Part shown: piece by piece, positions 37,401 through 43,930 of the stretch
Layout of the letters: each line of letters starts with the position of its first letter
Position numbering within the stretch: position 1 is the first letter of the stretch
Assembly: GCF_021502575.1 (NCBI RefSeq)
Contig: NZ_JAKFGN010000001.1
Location: forward strand, 1,612,001-1,676,000
DNA from: Bradyrhizobium sp. G127
Lineage (GTDB): Bacteria; Pseudomonadota; Alphaproteobacteria; Rhizobiales; Xanthobacteraceae
Direction of reading: 5' to 3'
DNA length: 64,000 bases
Position numbers and translations under genes: made by a program
Notes under the pieces: generated by a model
Databases searched by the model: none
Seen by the model: the letters and a program-made list of their open reading frames with translations, nothing else
What the model was told of the DNA's origin: nothing

Positions 37401-40400
37401 TCGGCGGCACCCAACTGGTGGCTGGCGCGGATGTCGGTCCGTTTGACTTCACTTTGGTCGGGTCCGACTACGACAACGATCAGGCCTCGGCCACGATCCA
37501 TATCGATTACGTGCCCTCCGACGCCAACACCTTGCCGACACTGACGGTGCAGGATGGTTCGGTTTCGGAAGCAGGCCTTCCTGCGCGCACTATTGCAGCA
37601 ATCAATGAGCCCGCGGGCTCGGATTCCGCCGGCGATTCCGAAAAGACGACAGGCCAAATCTCCTACGGCGCGGCCGATGGTCCCGGAGTTGTGACGATCG
37701 ATGGCGTGCAGGTCACGTCGGTCGGTCAGCAGTTCGTTCACGCGGGGATCGGCACGCTGACGATCACCAGCATCGTGGCTGGCACGATCGATTACAGCTA
37801 CACGCTGATGGATAATACGTCCGGTGACGATACATTCGACCGCTTTGCAGTCGTCGTGACCGATTCAAATAATGATACCACCGCGGACTTCCTGGACATC
37901 AACATCATCGATGACGCGCCGATTGCATCCAACAACACCGCATCTGTGCGGGAGAGCAGCGGTCCGACAAATGTCGTCCTGGTTATCGATACGTCGGGCA
38001 GTGTGGACGGCACCGCTCTCAACATCGAAAAGGCAGCCGCGATCAATCTGCTGAATGCCGGCATCAACGGCGGTCAGGTCCTTGTCGTTGATTTCAATGA
38101 CGATACCCACAATTCCGGCTGGGTCAGCGTCGCCAACGCCATCACTTACATCAACAATCTTCATTCCGGCGGTGGCACCGATTACGACAATGCGCTTGCG
38201 GGCGTAACCAGCTTCTTCAATAGCCATGCAACGCCGTCGGCATCGGAGACAGTCGTCTATTTCCTCTCGGACGGCGATCCCAACAGCGGCACGGGCATTG
38301 GCTCGAGCGATCAGACCGCATGGGAGCAGTTCCTTTCAACTAACAATATCGGAACCGTGTACGGCGTTAAGGTCGGATCTACCAATCCCGACAATGACAT
38401 TGCGCCGATTGCTTTCCCGAACGACGCTGTCAATAACATCGGTATCGGCAGTAATACCAATGCGCTCGTCGGCACGATTACATCTTCCGTGCACACTGTT
38501 TCCGGGAATGTGCTCACCGATGGCACTGCGGACAAGTTCGGCGCTGACGGCGGGCGGATTCTGTCGATCTCGGTGGGCGGAACGACCTATACGTGGAATG
38601 GGGCCAGCAAGATCGATCCCGGTACCCCCGCTGTTTCAGGCGACGATATTTCCGGCACCAGCATTACGAATGTCATAACGCCGAACGGCGGCAAGCTGAC
38701 GTTCAATTTTGCCAACGGAAGTTGGACCTATACTGCGCCGTCGAATATCCCGGTAACGACCAGCGATGTATTCACCTACGTTCTCGTGGACGGCGACGGG
38801 GATCCGTCCAATAGCGCCACATTGACCGTCACGGTCAATGCGACTGACGACGCGCCGATCATTACATCCAACGGCGGCGGCACCACGGCTTCGATCTCGG
38901 TTGCCGAGAATACGACAGCGGTGACGACGGTTACCTCGACCGATATCGATGGCCCGAATCCGACATACTCGATCATCGGTGGATCGGACTCCGGAAAATT
39001 TACGATCGACGCTTCGACTGGCGCGTTGTCTTTCGTGGCTGCCCCGAATTACGAATCTCCGTCGGATTCGAATACGAACAATAGCTATGTCGTTCAGGTC
39101 CAGGTTGCGGACGGCGCTGGTGGCACCGATACCCAAACCATCACGGTCAATGTCACGAACGTGAACGAAGCGCCGGTGCTTGCGCCGGATGCCAGTGAGG
39201 TGACCTATATCGAGAATGCTGCCGCCCTCAAGCTCATTCCAGGTGCGACTGTTACGGACCCAGACAATCCGTCGAACTTCAGCGGCGGCTCGGTCGATGT
39301 TTCGCTGACGAACGCGGTTGCGGGTGATCAGTTGACAATCGTCACTGCCGGCACGCTCACGCTGACTAACGGCAATGCCACCGTGAGGATCAACGGCACG
39401 TCTGTTGGCACCGTCTCGGGATACGGAACGACGCATCTGGTTATTACGTTCGATTCGGATGCGAGCGATGCCAATGTCGAAGCGATCATCAAGGCCATCG
39501 CCTTCAGTTCGACATCGCAAAATCCAACCAGTGCCGATCGCACCGCCACCATTGTCTTCAATGATGGCGACAACATCGGCAGCGGTCCGGCTCTCAGTGA
39601 CACCTCAACGATCACCATTCACGTCACTCCGCAGAATGATACGCCAGGTGTTCCGGCCGACTCTAACGCCCCGAGCGGCGGTAGTGTCGCTGAAGGCGCG
39701 GCGAATGGCACGGCCGTTGGAATTACGGCGCTTTCGACCGATCCGGATGGCGATGTGATCAGCTACACCTTGACCAACGATGCCGGTGGCAGGTTTGCCA
39801 TCGATTCATCGACGGGTATCGTCACGGTGGCGAATAGTGCGCTGCTCAATTACGAGGGAGCGACCAGCCACACCATCACGGTGAAGGCCACCGACCCAAG
39901 CGGTGCGTTCAGCACGCAGAACTTCACGGTCAGCGTGACCGACGTCGCGCCGACCGCGCCGACCGACAGCGACGGCGTCACTGGCGGTTCTGTCTCCGAA
40001 GATGCGGCGAACGGTACGGCGGTGGGAATCACGGCGGCATCGACCGATGTCAACGGCGGCGCGGTGAGCTACTCGTTGACCGACAACGCCGGCGGCCGGT
40101 TCGCGATTAATAGCTCGACGGGTATCGTCACGGTGGCGAATAGTGCGCTGCTCAATTACGAGGGAGCGACCAGCCACACCATCATCGTGAAGGCGGTCGA
40201 CCCAAGCGGTGCGTCCAGCACGCAGACTTTCACGATCGATGTGACTGACGTCGCGCCGACAGCACCCACCGACAGCAACGGCGTGACCGGCGGTTCCGTC
40301 GCCGAAGGGGCCGCGAACGGCACGGCGGTGGGGATCACGGCGGCATCGACCGACGTCCATGGTGGTACGGTAACGTACTCGTTGATGGATGATGCTGGCG

Positions 40401-42598
40401 GTCGTTTTGCGATCAATGGCTCGACAGGTGTTGTGACGGTTGCGAACGGAACGTTGCTCGACTTCGAAACGGCAACCAGCCACACCATCACCGTGAAGGC
40501 GGCGGATGCCAACGGACTGTTCAGCACGCAGACCTTCACGATTGGTGTGACTGATGTCGCGCCTTCGGTGCCGACCGACAGCAACGGTGTCACCGGTGGT
40601 TCCGTTGCCGAAGGGGCCGCGAACGGCACGGCGGTAGGGATCACGGCGGCATCGACCGACGTCAACGGCGGTGCGGTCACATACTCGTTGACCAATAACG
40701 CCGGTGGCCGGTTCGCCATCGATTCATCGACCGGTGTTGTGACGGTTGCGAACGGAGCGTTGCTCGATTTCGAGACAACGACCAGCCACACCATCACCGT
40801 GAAGGCGGCCGATCCAAGCGGTGTGTTCAGCACGCAGAACTTCACGATCGGCGTGACCGATGCCAACGATGCCCCCGTTGCGGTGGCCGATCAGGTCATC
40901 ACCAACATCATCGACGGATCGCAGATCATCATTCCAAAGGCGGTCCTGCTGGCCAACGATACCGATCCCGACAGCGATCCGCTCAGCTTCGGAAACGTCA
41001 CCAATCCGGTGAACGGTGTAGCCGGCCTGAGTGGTGGGAACGTCACGTTCACGCCGCCCGCTGCAACCCAGCCTATCAACGCGAATTTCGCGTCGAATGA
41101 GAATGGGTTCGTCTATGCAGACGGCCGATTCGGCGGTGGAGAACCGGCTTCAGGTACACGCGTAACGAATGCGCCAGGCTCCAACACCGCGCTTCGAGTC
41201 CTTCTTGGCGGCGAAAACAATACGCCCACGACCAATATGACCGGCGGCTGGCGTAGTACGTTCAACCTCACGACAGCGGCTCTGGTTACGATTACATTCG
41301 ATTATTATCTCACACTCAGTTCTGGGACTGACTTGGGAGACGACGGTCAGGTTTTGATGGCTGTGGACGGAACCACCCACGGAACGGGTTCGGACTCTTA
41401 CGTGGCCAAACTGGCGGGCTCTAATAGTGGATCGAATGACGCCACGACTGGTTGGAAAACCTACACCATAACACTGGATCTTGGTGTCGGTAGTCACACG
41501 CTCGATCTGGGCGCATTGATGACGTCGAAGGATAGTTCAAGCGAAACAGCCACAGCTTATTTCGACAACGTCCATGTCGATATTCCCGGCTCGTTCCATT
41601 ATACGGTGTCGGACGGCTCGCTTACGAGCGATGGACTGGTCACGATCACGGGCCAAAGCGGCTCGACGATCACCGGCACATCGGCCTCCGAGATTCTTAT
41701 TTCGGGCTCCGGCAGCGATACGCTGAACGGAAACGGCGGAAACGACACCTTTATCGGCAACGGTGGCAACGACATCCTCAACGGCGGAACGGGCAACGAC
41801 ACCTATCGTTTTGGTCTGGCCGATGGCAATGACACCATCAATGACAGCGGCGGCTCTGATCGCATCCAGATCATGGCGGAAAGTCAGGCGCTCACCTCGC
41901 TGAATTTCTCGGAAGGAAGCAGCGACAACCTGGTGATCCAGTTCAATGGCCAGCAGATCACGGTCACGGATCACTTCAACGGCTCCAGCGAGGAAATCGA
42001 AAAGATTTCATTCGATGGCGCAACCATCGGGGGCTACGCGCTTGGTGCGGGTGACTATGTCATCAGCACTGATGGGAGTGGCGGTCGATCGGTTCTGACC
42101 AGCGCTAACACAATCCTTATTGATGACAGCAACGGTGATATCTTGACCGGGAATAGCGGCAACGATCTGCTGTTCGGAAATGGAGGGAGCGACACTTTGA
42201 TCGGTGGTGGCGGAAGCGATCTTTTGGTCGGCGGAACCGGCGCAGATCATTTCAGGTATACGTCTGCGTCAGACGGAGGCACTTTCGCAAATCACGCAGG
42301 GGCCGATCATATCCTCGACTTCAGTAGCGCTGATGGCGACTCGATTGATATATTGCTGTCTCAGTTTGGCGGAACGGCAACCGGTCTCCAGGTCGGAGTG
42401 GCGGTTACGGCGGCGCAGTTCAAGGCCGACGCTACTGATAACTTTGGTTCGGCTAACGAGCGTTTCCACTACAATACAGATACGCACACGCTGTTCTACG
42501 ACTCAAACGGAAATTCAAGTGGTGGAATCCAGGCAGTTCTGGCTGTGCTCGATAACGCAGTGAATCTGCAAGCCAGCAACATCCATATTGTCAGTTGA
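28406..42598 (+). CDS. Giant LapA/BapA-type RTX adhesin (4,730 residues)
   Basis: A secreted biofilm-type adhesin. ATG 28406 follows GAGGG by seven bases. Residues about 1-120 form a lysine-containing beta-rich module like LapA retention domains, followed by LapG-type di-alanine motifs PAAG (121-124) and TAAG (200-203). From about 223 to 3,180 come many T1SS-143/VCBS-like repeats (hallmarks DETPGxD, VDEDGL, TDGDGD, DDGP) interleaved with three DUF642/galactose-binding-like modules (about 1,222-1,405; 1,860-2,018; 2,213-2,392). A vWA domain has MIDAS DTSGS at 3,195-3,199. Cadherin-like repeats follow, including four near-identical 102-residue copies (3,745-4,152). RTX nonapeptides (about 4,424-4,471 and 4,579-4,618) and a C-terminal secretion region end it. 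It lacks a Sec signal, as expected for type I export. The exporter and LapG-type protease face it downstream. Confidence 0.95.
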   Translation: MNERVVIAQANVASPQGSSSPKIVKVVKPQGDQAVTLDLGFDQNTKLDMSSVANEKMTLVHVGTKLIILFDNRSTVTVEPFFDSTGKPLSNFNVDLGAGRDVSGEQFASIFPITDDQSVLPAAGDGNGAASGANFHDSSVDPLNTGNPLDLLGQEELGNFVITTETTPVAAVDLFPTQVAGARVRGIVEEEELSPFLENTAAGQGNEDESSFPGGDADIPSDHTITTLHVKGSLAGLVTGGDGTLTFSILDVTSDGNPANDFVKDTAGNNVKSLGEDVKYTVFSSAAGETTIEAWAGTRHVFTLHVLANGDYEFTLNDQIDHPTLNGVVGDNLENLLDINLTTLIHAVDGDGDPVTLTGDAFAVTVIDDIPVATGEVVTRIVTENDIATPWSRGTSPDDGSADGSATGDPSQVFGGPAYIFGSLAGTVSIGADAYPQGGEQQPHIFGFADNAVEYMTSLGLFSKQSVQPASENGLKLFYTTSTSGNWVILTGYEPDPNFGPNEVGNTGNPVFELRVDQTTGAYEFRLYDELMHQNSSDPADDFALRSDQPGGFTLIDGINFGHIITATDYDGDTITLDGKFIVKVQDDHPVAQIRLNGNESLIHDETPGIDGADDVTFGQLSAGAQAAFGGLENKGDDPDVTPNNHTDAIGYARDGDAIVIDTSVIGADAPAATRVFSLELQSGFTSVDSGLKTTEGLNIWLVKEGDLIVGRADLDGNGSVSKLTDPAAFAIYLGQNGQISVAQYLSIQHDDRGDSDESNDNGTNWNDASPGDNHPVQQTLDDKIFAKITVTDSDGDVSSASVDIGSRIVFQDDGPEISHLKLKSGADVVHDETPGVDPGSDDSAADLSVLFANVSGLKGEDPHVPPASGPIGYAQSTGAIVQFSVDYGADGPKAEGALKYALQLDHNNIDSGLKTTEGRSIYLFQDGNYIVGRYEVGGDGRPGNDGDTSNEFAAFALTIDPSTGQILLVQYVSLYHPDAGSTAADYNETIDIKDGVLFVAVTATDGDGDFDTDLVDIGTRIEFKDDGPKMVAGTISVEVDEDGLTLASGGAGNPDAGRPGETGPTSASATFTGAIGTLNALVNFGADGAHATNAFSLKTQSPIDSGLTSTDNGIAQHVLISSNGTTLRGYVESGNGIGYSNGDREIFTLVVNDDGSYVFTLKDHVDHPAGSGENLLGTSIDLSKYIIARDGDGDTVTFGPGAFTIQIRDDIPVVGAAPTNLVTNGDFVEGNSWSPPAFWGSLAPQGTVPGWTIAGDPSDLPVNGIQFERQSDGFHGLFSSTHNGMIDLGASPGNYQLSQTFAAPNHTLVGGQTYVIQFEAGAPFPGTALLEVYWGNTKIGVIDTTVSSGMLDKYAFTVTASNTPSDNTLSFHEIGTGHASLLPGELQDEGYHGTYIANVQVLAVNAVVDEDGLNNANAHGIGDGNQIGDATSNSASVTSALNIQWGADNGDANDVGGKQDGVDGVSGLIGRSLTFTDTNVTVGGTSALKSNGDVVKFALVDEGTRLVGYVDSGAAGYQVSDRLVFEVSLSDDASGSFKFTLHDNLDHADGGNENDIALTFNYTATDSDGDSVSGSFIVGVDDDMPVVLVNQSTAPTPAGLLLNLDETVNPDHDNIQNGGDHYNPAEVAGADHNGDLDDVSNGVGSFNAAPVLLTNPANATNPSASEAIGHLETAAGAVAGLFSVSSNYGADGAGTTTATLSFTLTGGQIVTNLKVTALDNTVLEGTSDGYRTIVLYQSGNTIEGRIAGDGIAGGGDELVAFRISILNANDPANAKIAVDQFLPVDHGGSEDPSVLDEAISLLIAGNGSLGLTQTVTITDDDGDTATSSATVSLISNESSFISFDDDGPAPPVLTSNALSNGLFFDGFTSNSPEWGTGSGVATVNAGGWSIGGSQLERVGDGYRGVHSPTNSLIVDLEASPGNLTLSQIVSGLTVGEKYRLSFEIGEADHNSGDFGDAKVEVLWNNVAVGTFDPHTGVMQTISLDIVPTGTSGTLTFREIGTAGDNTGTYLANVKFVDAIIIDETPGIDNDSDDTAANTGIAALFANVANPGADPGMGSPQYATNGKAVVKVGTPDLGMDGPASSDTVHYSFVSVNGTDSGLTTTDGKIIKLFQSEDGLIVGRYDANNGAVDSSDPAAFALVIDPVTGVVSVAQYVSLHHPDVTSFDEGISLAAGSVSVKVTLTDGDGDKVSSALDVSNLVIFEDDGPTVAGINLIVNGSFELGHNLVGDNWDIFNSIAGWTMGADGAPFEIQHGNVAGQTAHTGSSKVELDSDPFGYPAADQGGTDKNPTSITNATIQQVVATEAGQTYELTFWYAPRLDDTSKLGANGDSNNFRIHWGNDVINVDLTGASAGWHQYTVLLTATGSSTIVGFSGAGTANAYGAFIDDVSLSAVGVVDEDGLVPYGNHDTQPGDVQGNATSTTGALGINWGADDEDAGVDVVNLDGSFVQDHGLGGLTGRSVAFANATVSVAGVSGDLKSHGEIVHYALLADNTKLIGYVENGAANNGYQDTDRVVFEVTLSDEDTGKYNFILKGQLDHAPGDAENDIKLTFNFTATDGDGDNANGTFQVLVDDDMPVVIADGFVSGAVDEDALTGVSVGNPDSGRSGETSGTNQAAYHSDVNNSLNALVHFGADGPGSTAFKLVTQADAKSWIAGLNLESKGGEIDDAAISGNTVTAKAHDGRSVFSLTVNADGSWTFQLIDQIDHPLINDPSTPEAEKAFEDELSISLGGLIVAIDGDGDAVPLANANFQIVVRDDIPYFDAIDPQTDTQVGSVVHGSFNFHVGADEPGHFNIIAPTIEGVTVTTSTDAGIITVTGTFDDSGEPYYVLTVNPNGTYTFTLDNLPITASPLPFVNLKGGFGPTPAKDFGSVTFIADAGHSVNGSGQGIGIDSDNFGNGEHLTVQFDSPMTKTDLHFMQTGSGDVTISWKAIDSATGHYETGTLTIPQSEAGAGSYLIDILANNATTDGNPLTTDISHFDKLELTATSAHSGEVKIQGIGGTQLVAGADVGPFDFTLVGSDYDNDQASATIHIDYVPSDANTLPTLTVQDGSVSEAGLPARTIAAINEPAGSDSAGDSEKTTGQISYGAADGPGVVTIDGVQVTSVGQQFVHAGIGTLTITSIVAGTIDYSYTLMDNTSGDDTFDRFAVVVTDSNNDTTADFLDINIIDDAPIASNNTASVRESSGPTNVVLVIDTSGSVDGTALNIEKAAAINLLNAGINGGQVLVVDFNDDTHNSGWVSVANAITYINNLHSGGGTDYDNALAGVTSFFNSHATPSASETVVYFLSDGDPNSGTGIGSSDQTAWEQFLSTNNIGTVYGVKVGSTNPDNDIAPIAFPNDAVNNIGIGSNTNALVGTITSSVHTVSGNVLTDGTADKFGADGGRILSISVGGTTYTWNGASKIDPGTPAVSGDDISGTSITNVITPNGGKLTFNFANGSWTYTAPSNIPVTTSDVFTYVLVDGDGDPSNSATLTVTVNATDDAPIITSNGGGTTASISVAENTTAVTTVTSTDIDGPNPTYSIIGGSDSGKFTIDASTGALSFVAAPNYESPSDSNTNNSYVVQVQVADGAGGTDTQTITVNVTNVNEAPVLAPDASEVTYIENAAALKLIPGATVTDPDNPSNFSGGSVDVSLTNAVAGDQLTIVTAGTLTLTNGNATVRINGTSVGTVSGYGTTHLVITFDSDASDANVEAIIKAIAFSSTSQNPTSADRTATIVFNDGDNIGSGPALSDTSTITIHVTPQNDTPGVPADSNAPSGGSVAEGAANGTAVGITALSTDPDGDVISYTLTNDAGGRFAIDSSTGIVTVANSALLNYEGATSHTITVKATDPSGAFSTQNFTVSVTDVAPTAPTDSDGVTGGSVSEDAANGTAVGITAASTDVNGGAVSYSLTDNAGGRFAINSSTGIVTVANSALLNYEGATSHTIIVKAVDPSGASSTQTFTIDVTDVAPTAPTDSNGVTGGSVAEGAANGTAVGITAASTDVHGGTVTYSLMDDAGGRFAINGSTGVVTVANGTLLDFETATSHTITVKAADANGLFSTQTFTIGVTDVAPSVPTDSNGVTGGSVAEGAANGTAVGITAASTDVNGGAVTYSLTNNAGGRFAIDSSTGVVTVANGALLDFETTTSHTITVKAADPSGVFSTQNFTIGVTDANDAPVAVADQVITNIIDGSQIIIPKAVLLANDTDPDSDPLSFGNVTNPVNGVAGLSGGNVTFTPPAATQPINANFASNENGFVYADGRFGGGEPASGTRVTNAPGSNTALRVLLGGENNTPTTNMTGGWRSTFNLTTAALVTITFDYYLTLSSGTDLGDDGQVLMAVDGTTHGTGSDSYVAKLAGSNSGSNDATTGWKTYTITLDLGVGSHTLDLGALMTSKDSSSETATAYFDNVHVDIPGSFHYTVSDGSLTSDGLVTITGQSGSTITGTSASEILISGSGSDTLNGNGGNDTFIGNGGNDILNGGTGNDTYRFGLADGNDTINDSGGSDRIQIMAESQALTSLNFSEGSSDNLVIQFNGQQITVTDHFNGSSEEIEKISFDGATIGGYALGAGDYVISTDGSGGRSVLTSANTILIDDSNGDILTGNSGNDLLFGNGGSDTLIGGGGSDLLVGGTGADHFRYTSASDGGTFANHAGADHILDFSSADGDSIDILLSQFGGTATGLQVGVAVTAAQFKADATDNFGSANERFHYNTDTHTLFYDSNGNSSGGIQAVLAVLDNAVNLQASNIHIVS
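39638..40861 (+). repeat. Four tandem 306-bp coding repeats (cadherin-like)
   Basis: Four head-to-tail units of exactly 306 bp (102 codons) start at 39,638, 39,944, 40,250 and 40,556 inside the adhesin gene. Each encodes a module beginning (A/S)xPTDSNGVTGGSVAEGAANG and ending TxTVxVTD. Units 3 and 4 are most alike; unit 1 is the most diverged. Copy number changes by recombination or assembly collapse are possible here. Confidence 0.9.
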
Positions 42599-42614
42599 GA
42601 AGAATTGAATGCAC

Positions 42615-42641
42615 AAAAGGGCGCCCCGCGGCGCCCTTTTT
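42615..42641. terminator. Bidirectional intrinsic terminator between adhesin and lapG genes
   Basis: AAAAGGGCGCC and GGCGCCCTTTT form a perfect 11-bp stem around a CCGC tetraloop, followed by T then ATTTT on the forward side. The reverse side also ends in a T-run. It lies 16 bases after the adhesin stop and 18 bases after the stop of the convergent protease gene. Confidence 0.92.
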
Positions 42642-42659
42642 ATTTTCAACGAGCTGATT

Positions 42660-43694
42660 TTAGATGAGCAGTGGCGTGGTGCCGAAGCCGCCGCCTGATG
42701 TCGCTGGCTCGCTCTGGTTAAGCGCTTTCGCATCGATGTTGCGATCGCGATCCTCGCTTTCAGCGGCGGGAGCGGTGGTCTCGTTGTCCTGCATGATCCG
42801 CTTCGCATACGGGGTGGCGAACAGATGGACGCCGCGATGATTGATCGCAAACAACGGAGTGAACGATGTGATATCGTTATCCTCAATGAGTGCCGCGCGA
42901 CGGTTGTCCATAATCAGCCAGTGACCGTCATGCCGTGCGGCCAGGACGGCGTGATCTTCCCGGACGGACCGGTCGCGCACCAGAACAAGCCGCATATCTT
43001 CGATCGGAAAGCCGGCCTCGCGCAGTGCGATATATTTCGCGATCGCATAATCCTCACAGTCGCCGCGCGCTGCCGCGAACGTCGCAAGCGGGGCGCTCCA
43101 GCGATCGACCTCACCGTGCAGCGTCATGTCGCTGACATAACGGATCGCGGTGTTCACGCCGCGATTGGCTTCATCGAGTTGCGCGCGGCCGCTCCTGGTT
43201 TTGATCGCCTTGATGAGCCGTGTAAATTGGGCAGCGTGAAAGGGACAATTGTCCGCATCGGTTTCGCAACGGGCGAGAACTGCTTTTTCCTTCTCGACGT
43301 CGGCCTCGACGCCACGCCATTTCCGCCAAAGCGCACCTTCCGGCGCGCGGAATGCGAACAGGCCGAAGGGCTCCAAACCGATCGCCGGGGTCTGGATAAC
43401 TGGCGCAGGTATGTCGCTCAGTGTTTCCGAGGGCGACAGCGAGGCGAGGCGGACCTGATCCGACTGGCCCTTGGCCTGACGGTCGAGCTTCGCCAGAACG
43501 GCATTGATGGTGAAGAACTTGGCCGGTCCTGGTGCGGGCGGCACCATCGGCGCGAGGAAATCATCAGCCCGCTGTGCCCCCGCCTTGCGCGACTTGCCCC
43601 ATGCATCGGGAGCCGATCCGGCGACAGCCAGCGTTGCGAACACAGCAATACACGCAACCGCAATTGCTTTCGGCACCTTCGGAAAAGGCGACAT
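42660..43694 (-). CDS. lapG: LapG-type periplasmic transglutaminase-like cysteine protease (BTLCP)
   Basis: This 344-residue protein has a signal peptide (IAVACIAVFATLAVAGSA). A Pro/Ala-rich N-terminal extension of about 75 residues precedes a BTLCP domain (PF06035) at about 105-290. The triad fits LapG: Cys213 in RGDCEDYA, His248 in REDHAVL and Asp263 in IMDNR; Asp212 and Glu214 match the calcium-binding positions of LapG. Known LapG proteases cut LapA-type adhesins at di-alanine sites when not held by the c-di-GMP receptor LapD. The neighbouring adhesin carries PAAG and TAAG, making it the obvious substrate. It lies downstream of the exporter genes on the same strand. No lapD is present in the window. 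Confidence 0.9.
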   Translation of the reverse strand: MSPFPKVPKAIAVACIAVFATLAVAGSAPDAWGKSRKAGAQRADDFLAPMVPPAPGPAKFFTINAVLAKLDRQAKGQSDQVRLASLSPSETLSDIPAPVIQTPAIGLEPFGLFAFRAPEGALWRKWRGVEADVEKEKAVLARCETDADNCPFHAAQFTRLIKAIKTRSGRAQLDEANRGVNTAIRYVSDMTLHGEVDRWSAPLATFAAARGDCEDYAIAKYIALREAGFPIEDMRLVLVRDRSVREDHAVLAARHDGHWLIMDNRRAALIEDNDITSFTPLFAINHRGVHLFATPYAKRIMQDNETTAPAAESEDRDRNIDAKALNQSEPATSGGGFGTTPLLI

Positions 43695-43930
43695 GTTTGA
43701 CGTCCCGTTTTTTCAGGACTGTCAGTCGACGTCTTCGCGCCGATCTCCGTCCCGCCTTGTTATCGGGATCAGTCATACGTGAGGCCGGCTGTCGGCCGGT
43801 TAAATGCGCTTAAGGGATGGGGGTATTGTCGGTGGCACGGTCAACCGGGCATTCGCCAGATCGTTCAAAATTGAACGATTCCGGATTCACCAACCATTAA
43901 CAATACGGGATAAGGCGATACGGTGAGAGT
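43695..43930. other. Intergenic region between fusion-protein gene and lapG
   Basis: This 236-base gap suggests lapG has its own promoter. It contains the perfect dyad ATCGTTCAA-AA-TTGAACGAT at 43,860-43,879. Its half-site ATCGTTC also occurs in the LysR palindrome at 22,282. The dyad has no T-run after it and could be an operator or a weak terminator for the upstream gene. Confidence 0.45.

Noticed and set aside
39638-40861. CRISPR-like or satellite repeat
   Set aside because: The repeats are in frame, contiguous, 306 bp long and encode cadherin-like modules; there are no spacers.
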